Assembly: GCF_900105735.1 (NCBI RefSeq)
Contig: NZ_LT629793.1
Location: forward strand, 3,968,001 to 4,032,000
Source of the DNA: Pseudomonas yamanorum
GTDB lineage: Bacteria > Pseudomonadota > Gammaproteobacteria > Pseudomonadales > Pseudomonadaceae
Direction: 5' to 3'
DNA length: 64,000 bases
The notes beneath the pieces were generated by a model, which was not told the origin of the DNA, made no database searches, and saw nothing but the letters and a program-made list of their open reading frames with translations. Shown here one piece after another: positions 41,692 to 51,944 of the stretch (positions within the stretch are counted from its first letter, which is position 1; every line of letters begins with the position of its first letter). Position numbers and translations under genes: made by a program.

Positions 41692-43869
41692 TCACAGACC
41701 ATTCTTGGCCTTGAACTCCCGACGCCGGCGGTGCAACACCGGCTCGGTGTAACCGTTCGGCTGCTTGGTCCCTTCAATCACCAACTCCACCGCCGCCTGG
41801 AACGCGATGTTGCTGTCGAAATCCGGAGCCAGCGGGCGATACAGCGCATCCCCGGCGTTCTGACGGTCCACCACCGGCGCCATGCGCTTGAGGCTTTCCA
41901 TCACCTGGGCTTCATTGACGATGCCATGGCGCAACCAGTTGGCAATATGCTGGCTGGAGATACGCAGGGTGGCGCGGTCTTCCATCAGACCGACGTCGTT
42001 GATGTCCGGCACTTTCGAGCAACCTACGCCCTGGTCGATCCAACGCACCACGTAACCGAGGATGCCCTGGGCGTTGTTGTCCAGTTCGTTGCGGATTTCT
42101 TCGTCGGACCAATCGGTATTCTGGGCCAGAGGAATGGTCAGGATATCGTCGACCGACGCGCGTTCGCGCTTGGCCAGCTCAGCCTGGCGGGCGAATACGT
42201 CAACCTTGTGGTAGTGCAGCGCGTGCAGCGCAGCCGCCGTTGGCGAAGGAACCCATGCCGTGTTGGCGCCGGCCAGCGGGTGAGCAATTTTCTGCTCGAG
42301 CATGGCGGCCATCAGGTCGGGCATGGCCCACATGCCTTTACCGATTTGTGCGCGGCCTTGCAGGCCGGTGCTCAAGCCGATATCGACGTTCCAGTTTTCG
42401 TAGGCGCCGATCCATTTCTCAGCCTTCATGGCGGCCTTGCGCACCATCGCGCCCGCCTCCATGGAGGTGTGGATTTCATCGCCGGTACGGTCGAGGAAGC
42501 CGGTGTTGATAAACACCACGCGCTCGCTGGCCGCCTTGATGCAGGCCTTGAGGTTGACCGTGGTGCGGCGCTCCTCGTCCATGATCCCGACTTTGAGGGT
42601 GTTGCGTGGCAGGTTCAGCACGTCTTCGATGCGGCCGAACAGCTCGTTGGTGAACGCGGCTTCTTCTGGGCCATGCATCTTCGGCTTAACGATGTACACC
42701 GAACCGGTGCGGCTGTTCTTGCGGCTGGTGTTGCCGTTGAGGCTGTGGATCGCCGCCAGGCTGGTGAGCAGGCCGTCGAGAATGCCTTCCGGCACTTCGT
42801 TGCCGTCTTTGTCGAGGATGGCGTCGATGGTCATCAAGTGGCCAACGTTGCGCACGAACAGCAGCGAACGACCGTGCAGGGTCACTTCCTTGCCGTCGGC
42901 ACCGGTGTAGACGCGGTCGGCGTTCATGGTGCGGGTGAAAGTCTTGCCACCCTTGGCGACTTCTTCCGACAGGTCGCCCTTCATCAGGCCGAGCCAGTTG
43001 CGGTAGATCACCACCTTGTCATCGGCATCGACGGCAGCGACGGAGTCTTCGCAGTCCATGATGGTGGTCAGGGCGGCTTCCATCAGCACGTCTTTCACGC
43101 CGGCGGCGTCGGTCTGGCCGACCGGGGTGCTGGCGTCGATCTGGATTTCGAAGTGCAGGCCATTGTGCTTGAGCAGGACGGCAGTCGGCTTGGCAGCGTC
43201 GCCCTGGTAGCCGATCAGTTGCGCATCGCTGCGCAGGCCGCTGTTGCTGCCGCCCTTGAGGCTGACCACCAGCTTGCCGTCGACGATCTTGTAGCCAGTG
43301 GAGTCCACGTGGCTGCCGGCAGCCAATGGCGCGGCTTCGTCAAGGAAAGCGCGGGCGAAGGCGATGACCTTGTCGCCACGCACCTTGTTGTAGCCTTTGC
43401 CCTTTTCGGCGCCGTCGGCTTCGCTGATGGCGTCGGTGCCATACAGCGCGTCATACAGGGAGCCCCAGCGCGCATTCGAAGCGTTGAGGGCGAAACGGGC
43501 GTTCATCACCGGCACTACCAGCTGCGGGCCGGCCATGTGGGCAATTTCTTCGTCGACGTTTTGGGTCGAGGCCTGGAAATCCGCAGCTTCTGGCAGCAGG
43601 TATCCGATATCTTGAAGGAAGGCTTTGTAGGCCACCGCGTCGTGGGCCTGGCCGGCGTGGGCCTGGTGCCAGGTGTCGATCCGCGCTTGAAAATCGTCGC
43701 GTTTGGCGAGTAGGGCTTTGTTCTTCGGCGCCAGGTCGTGGATGACCTTGTCGGCACCGGCCCAGAACTGGTCGGCGGTAATGCCGGTACCAGGAATGGC
43801 TTCGTTGTTCACGAAGTCGAACAGGACTTTGGCGACCTGCAGGCCACCGACTTGAACGTGTTCAGTCAT
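41692..43869 (-). CDS. glcB: Malate synthase G
   Basis: The product is 725 residues from the ATG at 43869 (GAGG seven bases upstream; the ATG at 43881 lacks a site), normal for malate synthase G. It condenses glyoxylate and acetyl-CoA to malate. The catalytic core has [17 protein letters not shown], the FVRNVGHLM segment, [31 protein letters not shown] (metal and glyoxylate ligands) and [15 protein letters not shown]. It carries much flux on acetate and fatty acids, relevant to the acyl-CoA dehydrogenases in this window. A 40-codon ORF lies 33 bp upstream on the same strand. Confidence 0.96.
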   Translation of the reverse strand: MTEHVQVGGLQVAKVLFDFVNNEAIPGTGITADQFWAGADKVIHDLAPKNKALLAKRDDFQARIDTWHQAHAGQAHDAVAYKAFLQDIGYLLPEAADFQASTQNVDEEIAHMAGPQLVVPVMNARFALNASNARWGSLYDALYGTDAISEADGAEKGKGYNKVRGDKVIAFARAFLDEAAPLAAGSHVDSTGYKIVDGKLVVSLKGGSNSGLRSDAQLIGYQGDAAKPTAVLLKHNGLHFEIQIDASTPVGQTDAAGVKDVLMEAALTTIMDCEDSVAAVDADDKVVIYRNWLGLMKGDLSEEVAKGGKTFTRTMNADRVYTGADGKEVTLHGRSLLFVRNVGHLMTIDAILDKDGNEVPEGILDGLLTSLAAIHSLNGNTSRKNSRTGSVYIVKPKMHGPEEAAFTNELFGRIEDVLNLPRNTLKVGIMDEERRTTVNLKACIKAASERVVFINTGFLDRTGDEIHTSMEAGAMVRKAAMKAEKWIGAYENWNVDIGLSTGLQGRAQIGKGMWAMPDLMAAMLEQKIAHPLAGANTAWVPSPTAAALHALHYHKVDVFARQAELAKRERASVDDILTIPLAQNTDWSDEEIRNELDNNAQGILGYVVRWIDQGVGCSKVPDINDVGLMEDRATLRISSQHIANWLRHGIVNEAQVMESLKRMAPVVDRQNAGDALYRPLAPDFDSNIAFQAAVELVIEGTKQPNGYTEPVLHRRRREFKAKNGL

Positions 43870-43902
43870 TGCTTGCCTCACTCTGCGGAGCTTATGCGCT
43901 TT

Positions 43903-44025
43903 TCAGCTTTTCAATTTACCAATGAAGCCTCTGGCCATGTAAACCGCGAACATGCCGCACCAGTACATGCCGTTGAAGGCGGCTGGGCGGGCTGCGTCGC
44001 GGTGCGTGGTTGCCTTGGCAGACAT
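43903..44025 (-). CDS. Unlisted 40-residue membrane-like ORF upstream of glcB
   Basis: A frame of 41 codons, ATG at 44025 to TGA at 43903-43905, ends 33 bp before glcB. The product starts MSAKATTHRDAARPAAFNG, continues with a hydrophobic aromatic stretch (MYWCGMFAVYMARGFIG), and ends KLKS. The order basic tail, one membrane helix, lysine end is that of a small inner-membrane protein. TTAGGT lies just before the ATG. It is too short for standard gene callers. I do not recognise a family; it could also be a leader peptide for glcB. Confidence 0.55.
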   Translation of the reverse strand: MSAKATTHRDAARPAAFNGMYWCGMFAVYMARGFIGKLKS

Positions 44026-44229
44026 CGACCTAACGTTATGTAGTGCGCGATTGGGCATACTACATGATGAGTTGCGGTTGTGAAAATTAGACTAAATACG
44101 TCGTTTAGCGACCCACTTTGGTCGTACGGTCACAGTGGGGTACGGGATGTTCTCAAAAAACTATTGGATTGTTCCAGATAAATATAAAAATGGTACACGA
44201 TTTGTTTTCGCGGGCGCCTGCGTCCACCT

Positions 44230-44327
44230 TGTAGGAGCGAGCTTGCTCGCGAAGATCGTTAACGATAACGCGGGATGCCTGACACCCAACGGTGCTCTCA
44301 CGTTCTTCGCGAGCAAGCTCGCTCCTA
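44230..44327. repeat. REP doublet, family A variant (TGTAGGAGCGAGCTTGCTCG)
   Basis: Arms TGTAGGAGCGAGCTTGCTCGCGAA and TTCGCGAGCAAGCTCGCTCCTA with a loop of about 55 bp. The rest of 44026-44353 is AT-rich with no supported gene; it should contain the glcB-side and GcvR-side promoters. Confidence 0.88.
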
Positions 44328-44353
44328 AAGAATCATAAGAAGAGGACCACACC

Positions 44354-44872
44354 ATGGACCATCTCGTACTGACTGTCATCGCCCCGGACAAACCCGGCGT
44401 GGTCGAACGCATCGCCCAATGCATCGCGTCCCATGGCGGCAACTGGCTGGAAAGCCGCATGGCGCATATGGCTGGGCAGTTTGCCGGGATCTTGCGGGTG
44501 AGCGTGCCGGCGGAAAATCGTCTGGATTTGATTGGGGCGCTGGAAGACTTGTCCACCCATGGCATTCGCGTGCTGCAGGGCGAAAGCAGTTCGGTCGCCG
44601 CCAGTGAGTCGCAACCGATCGCGATGGCGTTGGTGGGCAATGACCGGCCGGGGATTGTTCGCGACATCACCGCGCTGCTCAGCAAGCAGGGCGTCAACCT
44701 GGAGCGCTTGATCACCGACGTGCGACCGGCACCGATGAGCAGCGACCTGCTGTTCCACGCCGAAGCCTTGTTGGCGGTGCCGTTGACGCTGCCACTGGAG
44801 ATCTTGCAGGCGGCATTGGAAACCCTGGCAGACGACCTGATGGTGGAACTGGAGCTGCGCAGCGAGGAATAG
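44354..44872 (+). CDS. GcvR-like ACT-domain regulator
   Basis: This 172-residue protein has two ACT domains (about residues 1-80, VIAPDKPGVVERIAQCIASHGGNWLES, and 92-170, GNDRPGIVRDITALLSKQGVNLERL). This is the architecture of GcvR, the glycine cleavage repressor partner of GcvA in enterics. It may sense glycine or another amino acid. Given the betaine/glycine genes in the window a glycine link is tempting, but it is not in their operon. Confidence 0.85.
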   Translation: MDHLVLTVIAPDKPGVVERIAQCIASHGGNWLESRMAHMAGQFAGILRVSVPAENRLDLIGALEDLSTHGIRVLQGESSSVAASESQPIAMALVGNDRPGIVRDITALLSKQGVNLERLITDVRPAPMSSDLLFHAEALLAVPLTLPLEILQAALETLADDLMVELELRSEE

Positions 44873-44877
44873 TTGCC

Positions 44878-45031
44878 CACAAGGTTATGCATGGAAATCT
44901 TGCATGGGCCTGTGGATAACCTGTAGAGCCCCGCGTCCAGCCCAGGCGGGCCGCGGCTCTTCGCCGGCTGAGCAAAAAACGAGCAGTTTCAAGGGCTTGT
45001 GCACAAACGCCGGGGATCAGGCTGTGGATAA
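44878..45031 (+). other. Two DnaA-box motifs with the same layout as the 7.3-kb array
   Basis: Exact TGTGGATAA 9-mers lie at 44911-44919 and 45023-45031. CACAA lies 33 bp before the first (44878) and exactly 21 bp before the second (45002). The 21-bp spacing is the same as in all four units at 7307-7859. The gap between the GcvR-like gene and rarD otherwise shows nothing coding. Confidence 0.6.
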
Positions 45032-45094
45032 CCTTGGGGTGAATGCCTGCAAGCCACGCCGGCTGTAGCTTGCAGGAGCCTGTACGTTATTTGA

Positions 45095-45979
45095 TCAGTT
45101 TTTCCGCACGGTCAGCCAGGCGTCGAGGCTGTAAACCACCAGGCCGGCCCAGATAAAGCAGAAAGCGATCAACGTGGCCGGCGCCAGATGTTCATTGAAC
45201 AGCAGCACCGCTTCCAGCAGCACCAGTGTCGGCGCAACGTATTGCAGGAAGCCCAGGGCGGTGTAGGGCAAATGCCGCGCGGCGGCGTTGAAACACACCA
45301 GCGGGATCAGTGTCACCGGGCCAGCGGCCACCAGCCACCACGCTTCGGAGGTGCCCCAGAATTCCATCTGTGCACTGTGGGCAGACGGGTTGAACAGTAG
45401 CCAAGCAATGGCAATCGGCACCAGCATCCAGGTTTCCACCACCAGCCCGGGCAATGCCTTGACCGGCGCCTGCTTGCGAATCAAACCGTAGAAACCAAAG
45501 GTGGCTGCCAGTACCAGGGACACCCACGGCAAGCTGCCGACCTGCCACACCTGTTGCGCCACGCCCACTGCTGCCAGGCCCACGGCCACCCATTGCAGGC
45601 GGCGCAGGCGCTCGCCCAGGATCACCATGCCCAGCAGCACGTTCACCAGCGGGTTGATGTAGTAACCGAGACTGGCCTCGAGCATGCGGCCACTGTTCAC
45701 CGACCACACATAGGTCAGCCAGTTGGCCGCGATCAAGGTGCCGCTGAGGGCCAGGATTGCCAGGCGCTTGGGGTTGTCCCGCAGTTCTCGGAGCCAGCCC
45801 GGGTGTTTCCAGACCATCAGCAGCAAACTGCCGAACAGTGCCGACCACAGCACACGGTTGACGATGATTTCTGCGGCGGGAACGCTGGCGATGGCTTTGA
45901 AGTAGATCGGGAACAGGCCCCAGATGACGTAGGCACTCAGGCCCAATATGTATCCGCGACGGGGGTTGGCGGCTTGCAT
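45095..45979 (-). CDS. rarD: EamA-family transporter RarD
   Basis: This 294-residue permease has ten predicted membrane segments, two EamA repeats, the start RRGYILGLSAYVIWGLFPIYFKAI and the characteristic NWLTYVWSVNSGRMLEASLGYYINPLVNVLLG. RarD was named for chloramphenicol sensitivity; its physiological substrate is not settled. It is monocistronic and follows the same order relative to srkA as in P. aeruginosa. Confidence 0.92.
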   Translation of the reverse strand: MQAANPRRGYILGLSAYVIWGLFPIYFKAIASVPAAEIIVNRVLWSALFGSLLLMVWKHPGWLRELRDNPKRLAILALSGTLIAANWLTYVWSVNSGRMLEASLGYYINPLVNVLLGMVILGERLRRLQWVAVGLAAVGVAQQVWQVGSLPWVSLVLAATFGFYGLIRKQAPVKALPGLVVETWMLVPIAIAWLLFNPSAHSAQMEFWGTSEAWWLVAAGPVTLIPLVCFNAAARHLPYTALGFLQYVAPTLVLLEAVLLFNEHLAPATLIAFCFIWAGLVVYSLDAWLTVRKN

Positions 45980-46086
45980 GCAGAATCCTTGCTTAGGCAG
46001 CTAACAAAGCCGCGATTGTAAGGATATTTGTCAGGGGATGTGTGTTGAAAGTGTAGGGCCCAAGGTCAGGGCCCAGACGGTAGTGA

Positions 46087-47061
46087 TCAGAACAGCTTCA
46101 ACGGTTCTTCGTTGAGCGCCGACAACTGCTCGCGCAACGCCAGCACCTGGTCGCCCCAGTAACGTTCGCTGCCGAACCACGGGAAGCTATGGGGGAACGC
46201 CGGGTCGTCCCAGCGCCGCGCGAGCCAGGCGCTGTAGTGCATCAGGCGCAGGGCGCGCAGCGGTTCGATCAGGGCCAGTTCGCGTGGGTCGAAGTCGTGG
46301 AATTCCTGGTAGCCGTCCATCAATTCCGACAGCTGCCCCAGGCATTCCTGGCGGTCACCGGCGAGCATCATCCACAGGTCCTGAACGGCAGGGCCCATGC
46401 GGCAGTCATCGAGGTCGACGATGTGGAACATCTCGTCGCGGCACATCATGTTGCCGGGGTGGCAATCGCCGTGCATGCGGATGTTCTTGTGGGGCGTGGC
46501 CTTGTAGACCTCTTCCACACGCTTGAGCAGGTCGCGGGCCACGGACTCGTAGGCTGGCAGCAGGCTGCGAGGAATGAAGTTGCCTTCCAGCAGGGTGTTC
46601 AGGGAGTCGTGACCGAAATTTTTCACGCCCAGGGCTTCGCGGTGTTCGAAGGGGCGGGTGGAACCGACCGCGTGCAGGCGCCCGAGCAGTTGGCCCAGGC
46701 GATACAACTGATCGAGGTTGCCCGGCTCCGGCGCGCGGCCACCCCGGCGCGGGAACAGGGTGAAGCGGAAGCCGGCGTGTTCGAACAGGCTTTCGCCGTT
46801 GTGAATCATCGGCGCCACCACCGGCACGTCGCACTCGGCCAGTTCGAAGGTGAAGCTGTGTTCTTCGAGGATCGCTTCGTTGGTCCAGCGCTGTGGCCGG
46901 TAGAACTTGGCGATCAAGGGCTCGGAGTCTTCGATGCCGACCTGGTAGACACGGTTTTCGTAGCTGTTGAGCGCGAGGATGCGGGCGTCGCTGAGGAAAC
47001 CGGTGCTTTCGACAGCGTCGAGCACCAGGTCAGGGGTCAGTGTTTCAAACGGGTGTGCCAT
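46087..47061 (-). CDS. srkA: Stress-response kinase SrkA (YihE)
   Basis: This 324-residue protein kinase has an aminoglycoside-phosphotransferase-like fold. YENRVYQVGIEDSEPLIAKFYRP is the nucleotide-binding part, HGDCHPGNMMCRDEMFHIVDLDDC contains the catalytic Asp, Asn and metal Asp. In E. coli SrkA protects against death from cell-wall and oxidative stress. No dsbA follows here; rarD is next downstream. Confidence 0.92.
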   Translation of the reverse strand: MAHPFETLTPDLVLDAVESTGFLSDARILALNSYENRVYQVGIEDSEPLIAKFYRPQRWTNEAILEEHSFTFELAECDVPVVAPMIHNGESLFEHAGFRFTLFPRRGGRAPEPGNLDQLYRLGQLLGRLHAVGSTRPFEHREALGVKNFGHDSLNTLLEGNFIPRSLLPAYESVARDLLKRVEEVYKATPHKNIRMHGDCHPGNMMCRDEMFHIVDLDDCRMGPAVQDLWMMLAGDRQECLGQLSELMDGYQEFHDFDPRELALIEPLRALRLMHYSAWLARRWDDPAFPHSFPWFGSERYWGDQVLALREQLSALNEEPLKLF

Positions 47062-47145
47062 GCGAACTCCTGCGCGCAGCAGGGCGCCGCGTCCGGCCGG
47101 GTATGGTAACGCACCCAGGGTTGGATAGGTGGTGACTGTTCTGAT

Positions 47146-47236
47146 GCCTTCGCGAGCAAGCCCGCTCCCACATTTGACCGCATTCCAAAGCCGGGACTCG
47201 GTTTAATGTGGGAGCGGGCTTGCTCGCGAAGAGGCC
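47146..47236. repeat. REP doublet (REPIN), family A
   Basis: Arms GCCTTCGCGAGCAAGCCCGC and GCGGGCTTGCTCGCGAAGAG with a loop including GACCGC...CGGTT. It sits between the srkA promoter region and the phosphatase stop codon (TGA ending at 47240). Confidence 0.9.
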
Positions 47237-47239
47237 TTA

Positions 47240-49138
47240 TCAGGCGCCGACGATCCCGCCATCATCCCGACGAATCGCCATCACCGACGACCGTGGCTTG
47301 CCATTCGGCAGGTGCTCCGGCCAGGTCGAACCACCGGTTTCCCCCGGATGCTGAATCCCCACAAACAGGGTTTTCTGGTCCGGCGAGAAGCTGATCCCGG
47401 TCACTTCACACGCCACCGGCCCCACCATGAACCGCCGAATCTCTCCGGTCGACGGGTCGGCACACAGCATCTGGTTATTACCCATCCCGGCAAAGTCGCC
47501 GCCGTTGCTGTAGTCGCCATCGGTCAGGATCCACAACCGCCCGGCCTTGTCGAAACCCAGCCCATCCGGGCTGTTGAACATGTTCTGCGGGTTGATGTTG
47601 GACGAGCCGCCCTTGGGCGTTCCGGCATGCACCGCCGGGTTGCCGGCCACCACAAACAGGTCCCAGCTGAAATCCGGCGCGCCATGGTCGTTGGCGTTGG
47701 CCTTCCAGCGAAGGATCTGCCCGTAGACGTTTTTCTCCCGGGGGTTCGGGCCGCCGACCGGCTGGCCGTCTTCGCCGCGCTTGGCGTTGTTGGTCAGGGT
47801 GCAATACACCTGGCCGTCAGTGGGGCTGACCACGATCCATTCCGGGCGGTCCATGCGGGTGGCTTTCACCACGCTGGCGGCCAGGCGTGCGTGGATCAGC
47901 ACTTCGGCCTGGCTGGCAAAACCGCTGTTGGCGTCGATGCCGTTCTTGCCGTGGGTCAGTTCGACCCATTGGCCCTGGCCCTTGGGATGGTCGGCATTGC
48001 CGTCGCCTGCGTCGAAAATCGCCACATACAAGGTGCCGTGGTCCAGCAGGTCTTTGTTGGCCTTGGGGTTCTTGTGATTGATCTTGTCGCGGCTGATGAA
48101 CTTGTAGATGAACTCGCCGCGTTCGTCGTCGCCCATGTACACCACGGCGCGGCCGTCGCGGGTTTCCGCCAGGGCGGCGTTTTCGTGCTTGAAGCGACCC
48201 AGGGCGGTGCGTTTGACCGGTGTGGATTGCGGGTCGAACGGGTCGATTTCCACCACCCAGCCATGGCGGTTGAGTTCGTTGGGGTTCTTGGCCATGTCGA
48301 AGCGCGGGTCGTGGGGGTGCCAGTTGATGTCTTTGCTGGCGGCCACCACGCCGTAGCGTTTCTGCCCGGCGTCGAAGGTTTGTTGCGGGTTGCTGCTGCC
48401 GAAGCAATCGGTGAAGTTCTCTTCGCAGGTCAGGTAGGTGCCCCACGGGGTCTTGCCGTTGGCGCAATTCTGGAAGGTGCCGAGGACTTTTTTGCCGGTT
48501 TTGTCGGCGCTGGTTTTCAGCCAGGCATGGCCCGCTGCGGGGCCACCGAAGCGGATCGGCGAGTTGCCGTGGATGCGCCGGTTGTAGCGCGAGTCCTGGA
48601 CGAACTGCCAGGTGTCGCCTTTGCGCCGCACTTCGATCACCGACACCCCTTCGCTGGCCAGCGCCTTGCGCACGTCTTCCGCCGATTGCGGCGCGCCGCC
48701 GTGGGCGTAGAGGTAGCGATAGTTGGTGTATTCGTTGTTGATCGCCATCAGCGCGCGGTTGTCGTCACCGGGGAAAGCAAACAGGCTCATGCCGTCGTTG
48801 TTGTCGCCGAACTGTTGTTCCTGGGCCTTGGCGGTGCCGTTGCCGCTGGGGTCGAAGGCCGGCGCGTTTTTGTGCAGTGGCTGGCCCCAGCTGATCAGTA
48901 CCGAGGCGCTGTAGCCGGGCGGCAGGGTGATGGTGTCGCTGGTGGCTGCGGCGATGCTGGTGAAACCCAGCAATGGGCTGTTCGACGCGGCGTTGACCGC
49001 CAGGGCACTGCGGGTCAGCAGGTTGCCGCCGAGGAACATCGCGGCACCGCACAGGGCGCCGGCACCGATAAAACGCCGGCGGGTGAGGCCGACCATCTGT
49101 TCCAGATCGGTGGCTTGGTTTTCTTCTAATAGGCTCAT
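47240..49138 (-). CDS. PhoX-family alkaline phosphatase (DUF839)
   Basis: The ATG at 49138 is chosen because it opens a Tat signal (LTRRRFIGAGALCGAAMFLGGNLLTRSALA); the longer upstream frame is antisense to modE. The product is 632 residues. NRRIHGNSPIRFGGPAAGH, NCANGKTPWGTYLTCEENFTDCFG, YMGDDERGEFIYKF and NSPDGLGFDKAGRLWILTDGD are PhoX landmarks, including metal-binding acidic residues and the Cys pair. PhoX enzymes are Tat-exported calcium- and iron-dependent phosphatases used under phosphate limitation. No Pho box was found by eye. Confidence 0.88.
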   Translation of the reverse strand: MSLLEENQATDLEQMVGLTRRRFIGAGALCGAAMFLGGNLLTRSALAVNAASNSPLLGFTSIAAATSDTITLPPGYSASVLISWGQPLHKNAPAFDPSGNGTAKAQEQQFGDNNDGMSLFAFPGDDNRALMAINNEYTNYRYLYAHGGAPQSAEDVRKALASEGVSVIEVRRKGDTWQFVQDSRYNRRIHGNSPIRFGGPAAGHAWLKTSADKTGKKVLGTFQNCANGKTPWGTYLTCEENFTDCFGSSNPQQTFDAGQKRYGVVAASKDINWHPHDPRFDMAKNPNELNRHGWVVEIDPFDPQSTPVKRTALGRFKHENAALAETRDGRAVVYMGDDERGEFIYKFISRDKINHKNPKANKDLLDHGTLYVAIFDAGDGNADHPKGQGQWVELTHGKNGIDANSGFASQAEVLIHARLAASVVKATRMDRPEWIVVSPTDGQVYCTLTNNAKRGEDGQPVGGPNPREKNVYGQILRWKANANDHGAPDFSWDLFVVAGNPAVHAGTPKGGSSNINPQNMFNSPDGLGFDKAGRLWILTDGDYSNGGDFAGMGNNQMLCADPSTGEIRRFMVGPVACEVTGISFSPDQKTLFVGIQHPGETGGSTWPEHLPNGKPRSSVMAIRRDDGGIVGA

Positions 49139-49209
49139 TTCAGGCTCCCTGCGGGTTTTTGCAGACACCTTAAGGAGCGGTCGTGACGAAATTGTTGCAG
49201 TTTGAAGCG

Positions 49210-49974
49210 TTACACCGGGGTGCCCAGCAGCACGTTGCTGGGGGAGAACTGCACCTTCACCTGCACGCCTTCGGCGGCACTGATCTGCGCAAGTGCGTCG
49301 GGCCGGGCCAGGGCACACAAAACCTGGCCATTGGGCAGAGTGATACGGACCTCGCTGGGGCCGTCTTCGGCGTCGAGAATCGCCTCGATTTTTCCTTCCA
49401 AGCAATTGTGTCCTGGTGTTGCTGACTGCGAGACGGCCAGCACTTCCAGCCAGCCAGCCTTGATCAGGGCCACCACTTCGGTGCCGATCTCCAGCTCCAG
49501 ATGCAAGGTGCTGTCGTGGGTGATCTGTGCATCCAGGCTCAGCCCGCCGGCCAGTTCCAGGCGAATCAGGTCGTTGCGGCCATGGCTGTCGATGGCCATG
49601 ACCTTGCCGTGCAACTGGTTGCGCGCGCTGGTGCGCAGCATCAGGCGGCCCAACAGGTTGAAGTCGCTGGCGTCTTCGGCGGAATCCAGCACCTGGGCTT
49701 GCAGCACTTGCAGACGCTGGTAGAGGCGCAACACCCGTTCGCCTTCCTCCGTCAGCTTGGCGCCGCCACCGCCCTTGCCGCCGACACTGCGTTCCACCAA
49801 GGGCTTTTGCGCCAGGTTGTTCAACTCGTCGATGGCGTCCCACGCTGCCTTGTAGCTCAAGCCCGCACTCTTTGCCGCGCGGGTGATGGAGCCCTGCTCG
49901 GCAATGTGTTGCAGCAGCGCAATGCGCTGGGGGCGACGGACGATGTGTTGGCTCAAGAGGGTAGGCAGGGACAT
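49210..49974 (-). CDS. modE: Molybdate-responsive regulator ModE
   Basis: This 254-residue protein has an N-terminal LysR-like winged helix (SITRAAKSAGLSYKAAWDAIDELNNL; about residues 20-100, with GGKGGGGAKLTEEG), then two Mop/TOBE molybdate-binding domains (about 115-185 and 190-254; RNQLHGKVMAIDSHGRNDLIRLEL, and the NCLEGKIEAI repeat). It represses molybdate transport genes in other bacteria. No modABC is in the window, so it acts in trans. The gene is monocistronic or read with the PhoX gene 71 bp downstream. Confidence 0.92.
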   Translation of the reverse strand: MSLPTLLSQHIVRRPQRIALLQHIAEQGSITRAAKSAGLSYKAAWDAIDELNNLAQKPLVERSVGGKGGGGAKLTEEGERVLRLYQRLQVLQAQVLDSAEDASDFNLLGRLMLRTSARNQLHGKVMAIDSHGRNDLIRLELAGGLSLDAQITHDSTLHLELEIGTEVVALIKAGWLEVLAVSQSATPGHNCLEGKIEAILDAEDGPSEVRITLPNGQVLCALARPDALAQISAAEGVQVKVQFSPSNVLLGTPV

Positions 49975-50031
49975 GGGGACACGCTTCGATGGAATGGGCA
50001 GACGTTGCGGGCAGGGCGTCTGAGAGTCAAG

Positions 50032-50769
50032 TCATGTGCCGGGCTTGGGCGTGCGTGCCAGGCAATACACATCCACCTGTCGGGCGCCGGCGTCCGTCAA
50101 TAGGCTGGCCAGGCTGTTGGCGGTGGCGCCGGTAGTCAGTACGTCATCGATCAGCGCCAGGTGCCGGCCGTTGACTTGCGCACCGTCCGCCAAGGCAAAG
50201 GCCTGGAGCAGGTTGCGCTGGCGGGTCCTGGCGTCCAGGTCCTGTTGCGCCACCGTTTCATGAGGCCGTAACAGCAGGTGCTCATCGTAGGGGATATTCA
50301 GGTCCTTGCTCAGCCAGCGCGCGAGCATGGCTGACTGGTTGTAACCCCGTTCCCGCAGGCGTTTGCGAGCCAAGGGCACGGGTAGCAGGCAGTCGGGGCG
50401 CGTCAGCTGCGCATCGTCATAACGGTGTTGCAGAAACTGCCCCAGCAGGTGCGCGAGCAAATGGCCCAGCGGCCATCGGGCCTGATGCTTGAAGCGGCTG
50501 ATCAAGCTGTCGATGGGAAAGCTGTAGATCCAGGGGGCAACCACCTGTTTAAACGCCGGTGGTCGCTTCAGACATTGGCCACACACCAGGCCTGACATGG
50601 GCAATGGCAGCGCGCACACTTCGCATTGATCCATCAACCAAGGCAGTTCGGTTTCGCAGGTGTTGCAGATGGAATGGGCCGTTTCGCTGCTTTCATCACA
50701 GATCAAACAGATTTGGTTGCTTTTTAACCAGATGTAAACCTCGTGTTTCTTCTCAAGTTGACAGTGCAT
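50032..50769 (-). CDS. comF: ComF-family phosphoribosyltransferase-like protein
   Basis: The product is 245 residues. The N-terminal zinc region has paired cysteines (CLICDES, ICNTC, CEVCALP, CGQC), followed by the PRTase fold with the PRPP loop [13 protein letters not shown]. ComF relatives take part in DNA uptake/transformation and nucleotide salvage. It is divergent from the biotin operon with 90 bp between the starts, as in P. aeruginosa (PA0489-type gene near bioB). Confidence 0.9.
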   Translation of the reverse strand: MHCQLEKKHEVYIWLKSNQICLICDESSETAHSICNTCETELPWLMDQCEVCALPLPMSGLVCGQCLKRPPAFKQVVAPWIYSFPIDSLISRFKHQARWPLGHLLAHLLGQFLQHRYDDAQLTRPDCLLPVPLARKRLRERGYNQSAMLARWLSKDLNIPYDEHLLLRPHETVAQQDLDARTRQRNLLQAFALADGAQVNGRHLALIDDVLTTGATANSLASLLTDAGARQVDVYCLARTPKPGT

Positions 50770-50859
50770 GAATCTTCCTTAAATATGCCGAGCATCCGTG
50801 TCGTGCCTGTGGGTATTACTGTCCGCAGGGCTTGCCAAAGCATAATCAAGGAATCGCCC

Positions 50860-51915
50860 ATGAGCGCCAGCATCACTGCCAACCTGCGTCACGATTGGTC
50901 TTTAGCCGAAGTCAAAGCGCTGTTTGTCCAGCCTTTCAACGACCTGTTGTTCCAGGCGCAGACCGTGCACCGCGCGCATTTCGACGCCAACCGCGTCCAG
51001 GTTTCCACGCTGCTGTCGATCAAGACCGGCGCCTGCCCGGAAGATTGCAAATATTGTCCGCAGTCGGGCCACTACAACACGGGCCTGGAAAAAGAGAAGC
51101 TGATGGAAGTGCAGAAGGTCCTCGAAGAGGCCGCCCGCGCCAAGGCCATCGGCTCGACCCGTTTCTGCATGGGCGCCGCCTGGAAACACCCGTCGGCCAA
51201 AGACATGCCCTACGTGCTGGAGATGGTCAAAGGCGTGAAAGCCATGGGCCTGGAAACCTGCATGACCCTCGGTCGCCTCGACCAGGACCAGACCGAAGCC
51301 CTGGCCCAGGCTGGCCTCGATTACTACAACCACAACCTCGACACGTCGCCGGAGTTCTACGGTTCGATCATCACCACCCGTACCTACGCTGAGCGCCTGC
51401 AAACCCTGGCGTACGTGCGTGATTCGGGGATGAAGATCTGCTCCGGCGGCATCCTCGGCATGGGCGAGTCCCTGGACGACCGCGCCAACCTGCTGATCCA
51501 GCTGGCCAACCTGCCGGAGCATCCGGAATCGGTGCCGATCAACATGCTGGTGAAAGTCGCCGGTACGCCGCTGGAAAACGCCGACGACATCGACCCGTTC
51601 GACTTCATCCGTATGCTGGCAGTGGCGCGCATCCTGATGCCGCAGTCCCATGTGCGGCTGTCGGCCGGGCGTGAGGCGATGAACGAGCAGATGCAGGCCC
51701 TGGCGTTTTTTGCCGGTGCCAACTCGATTTTCTACGGCGACAAACTGCTGACCACCGCCAACCCGCAGGCGGACAAGGACATGCAACTGTTCTCGCGCCT
51801 GGGCATCTTGCCGGAGGCTCGCGAAGAGCACGCCGACGAAGTGCACCAGGCGGCGATCGAGCAGGCGCTGGTGGAGCAGAAGAGCAGCGAGCAGTTCTAT
51901 AACGCGGCTGTTTAA
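50860..51915 (+). CDS. bioB: Biotin synthase
   Basis: The ATG at 50860 follows AAGGA by seven bases and gives 351 residues. The radical SAM motif is C59PEDC63KYC66. [21 protein letters not shown] and [16 protein letters not shown] contain the 2Fe-2S and dethiobiotin-binding residues. It inserts sulfur into dethiobiotin as the final step of biotin synthesis. It is the first gene of bioB-bioF-bioH-bioC-bioD. Confidence 0.97.
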   Translation: MSASITANLRHDWSLAEVKALFVQPFNDLLFQAQTVHRAHFDANRVQVSTLLSIKTGACPEDCKYCPQSGHYNTGLEKEKLMEVQKVLEEAARAKAIGSTRFCMGAAWKHPSAKDMPYVLEMVKGVKAMGLETCMTLGRLDQDQTEALAQAGLDYYNHNLDTSPEFYGSIITTRTYAERLQTLAYVRDSGMKICSGGILGMGESLDDRANLLIQLANLPEHPESVPINMLVKVAGTPLENADDIDPFDFIRMLAVARILMPQSHVRLSAGREAMNEQMQALAFFAGANSIFYGDKLLTTANPQADKDMQLFSRLGILPEAREEHADEVHQAAIEQALVEQKSSEQFYNAAV

Positions 51916-51944
51916 GCCATTTCTCCTGCCGAAGTGCGATCCAG

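Noticed and set aside
44135..44338. 67-codon plus-strand frame before the GcvR-like gene
   Set aside because: Its second half is a REP doublet and the first half has no ribosome site.
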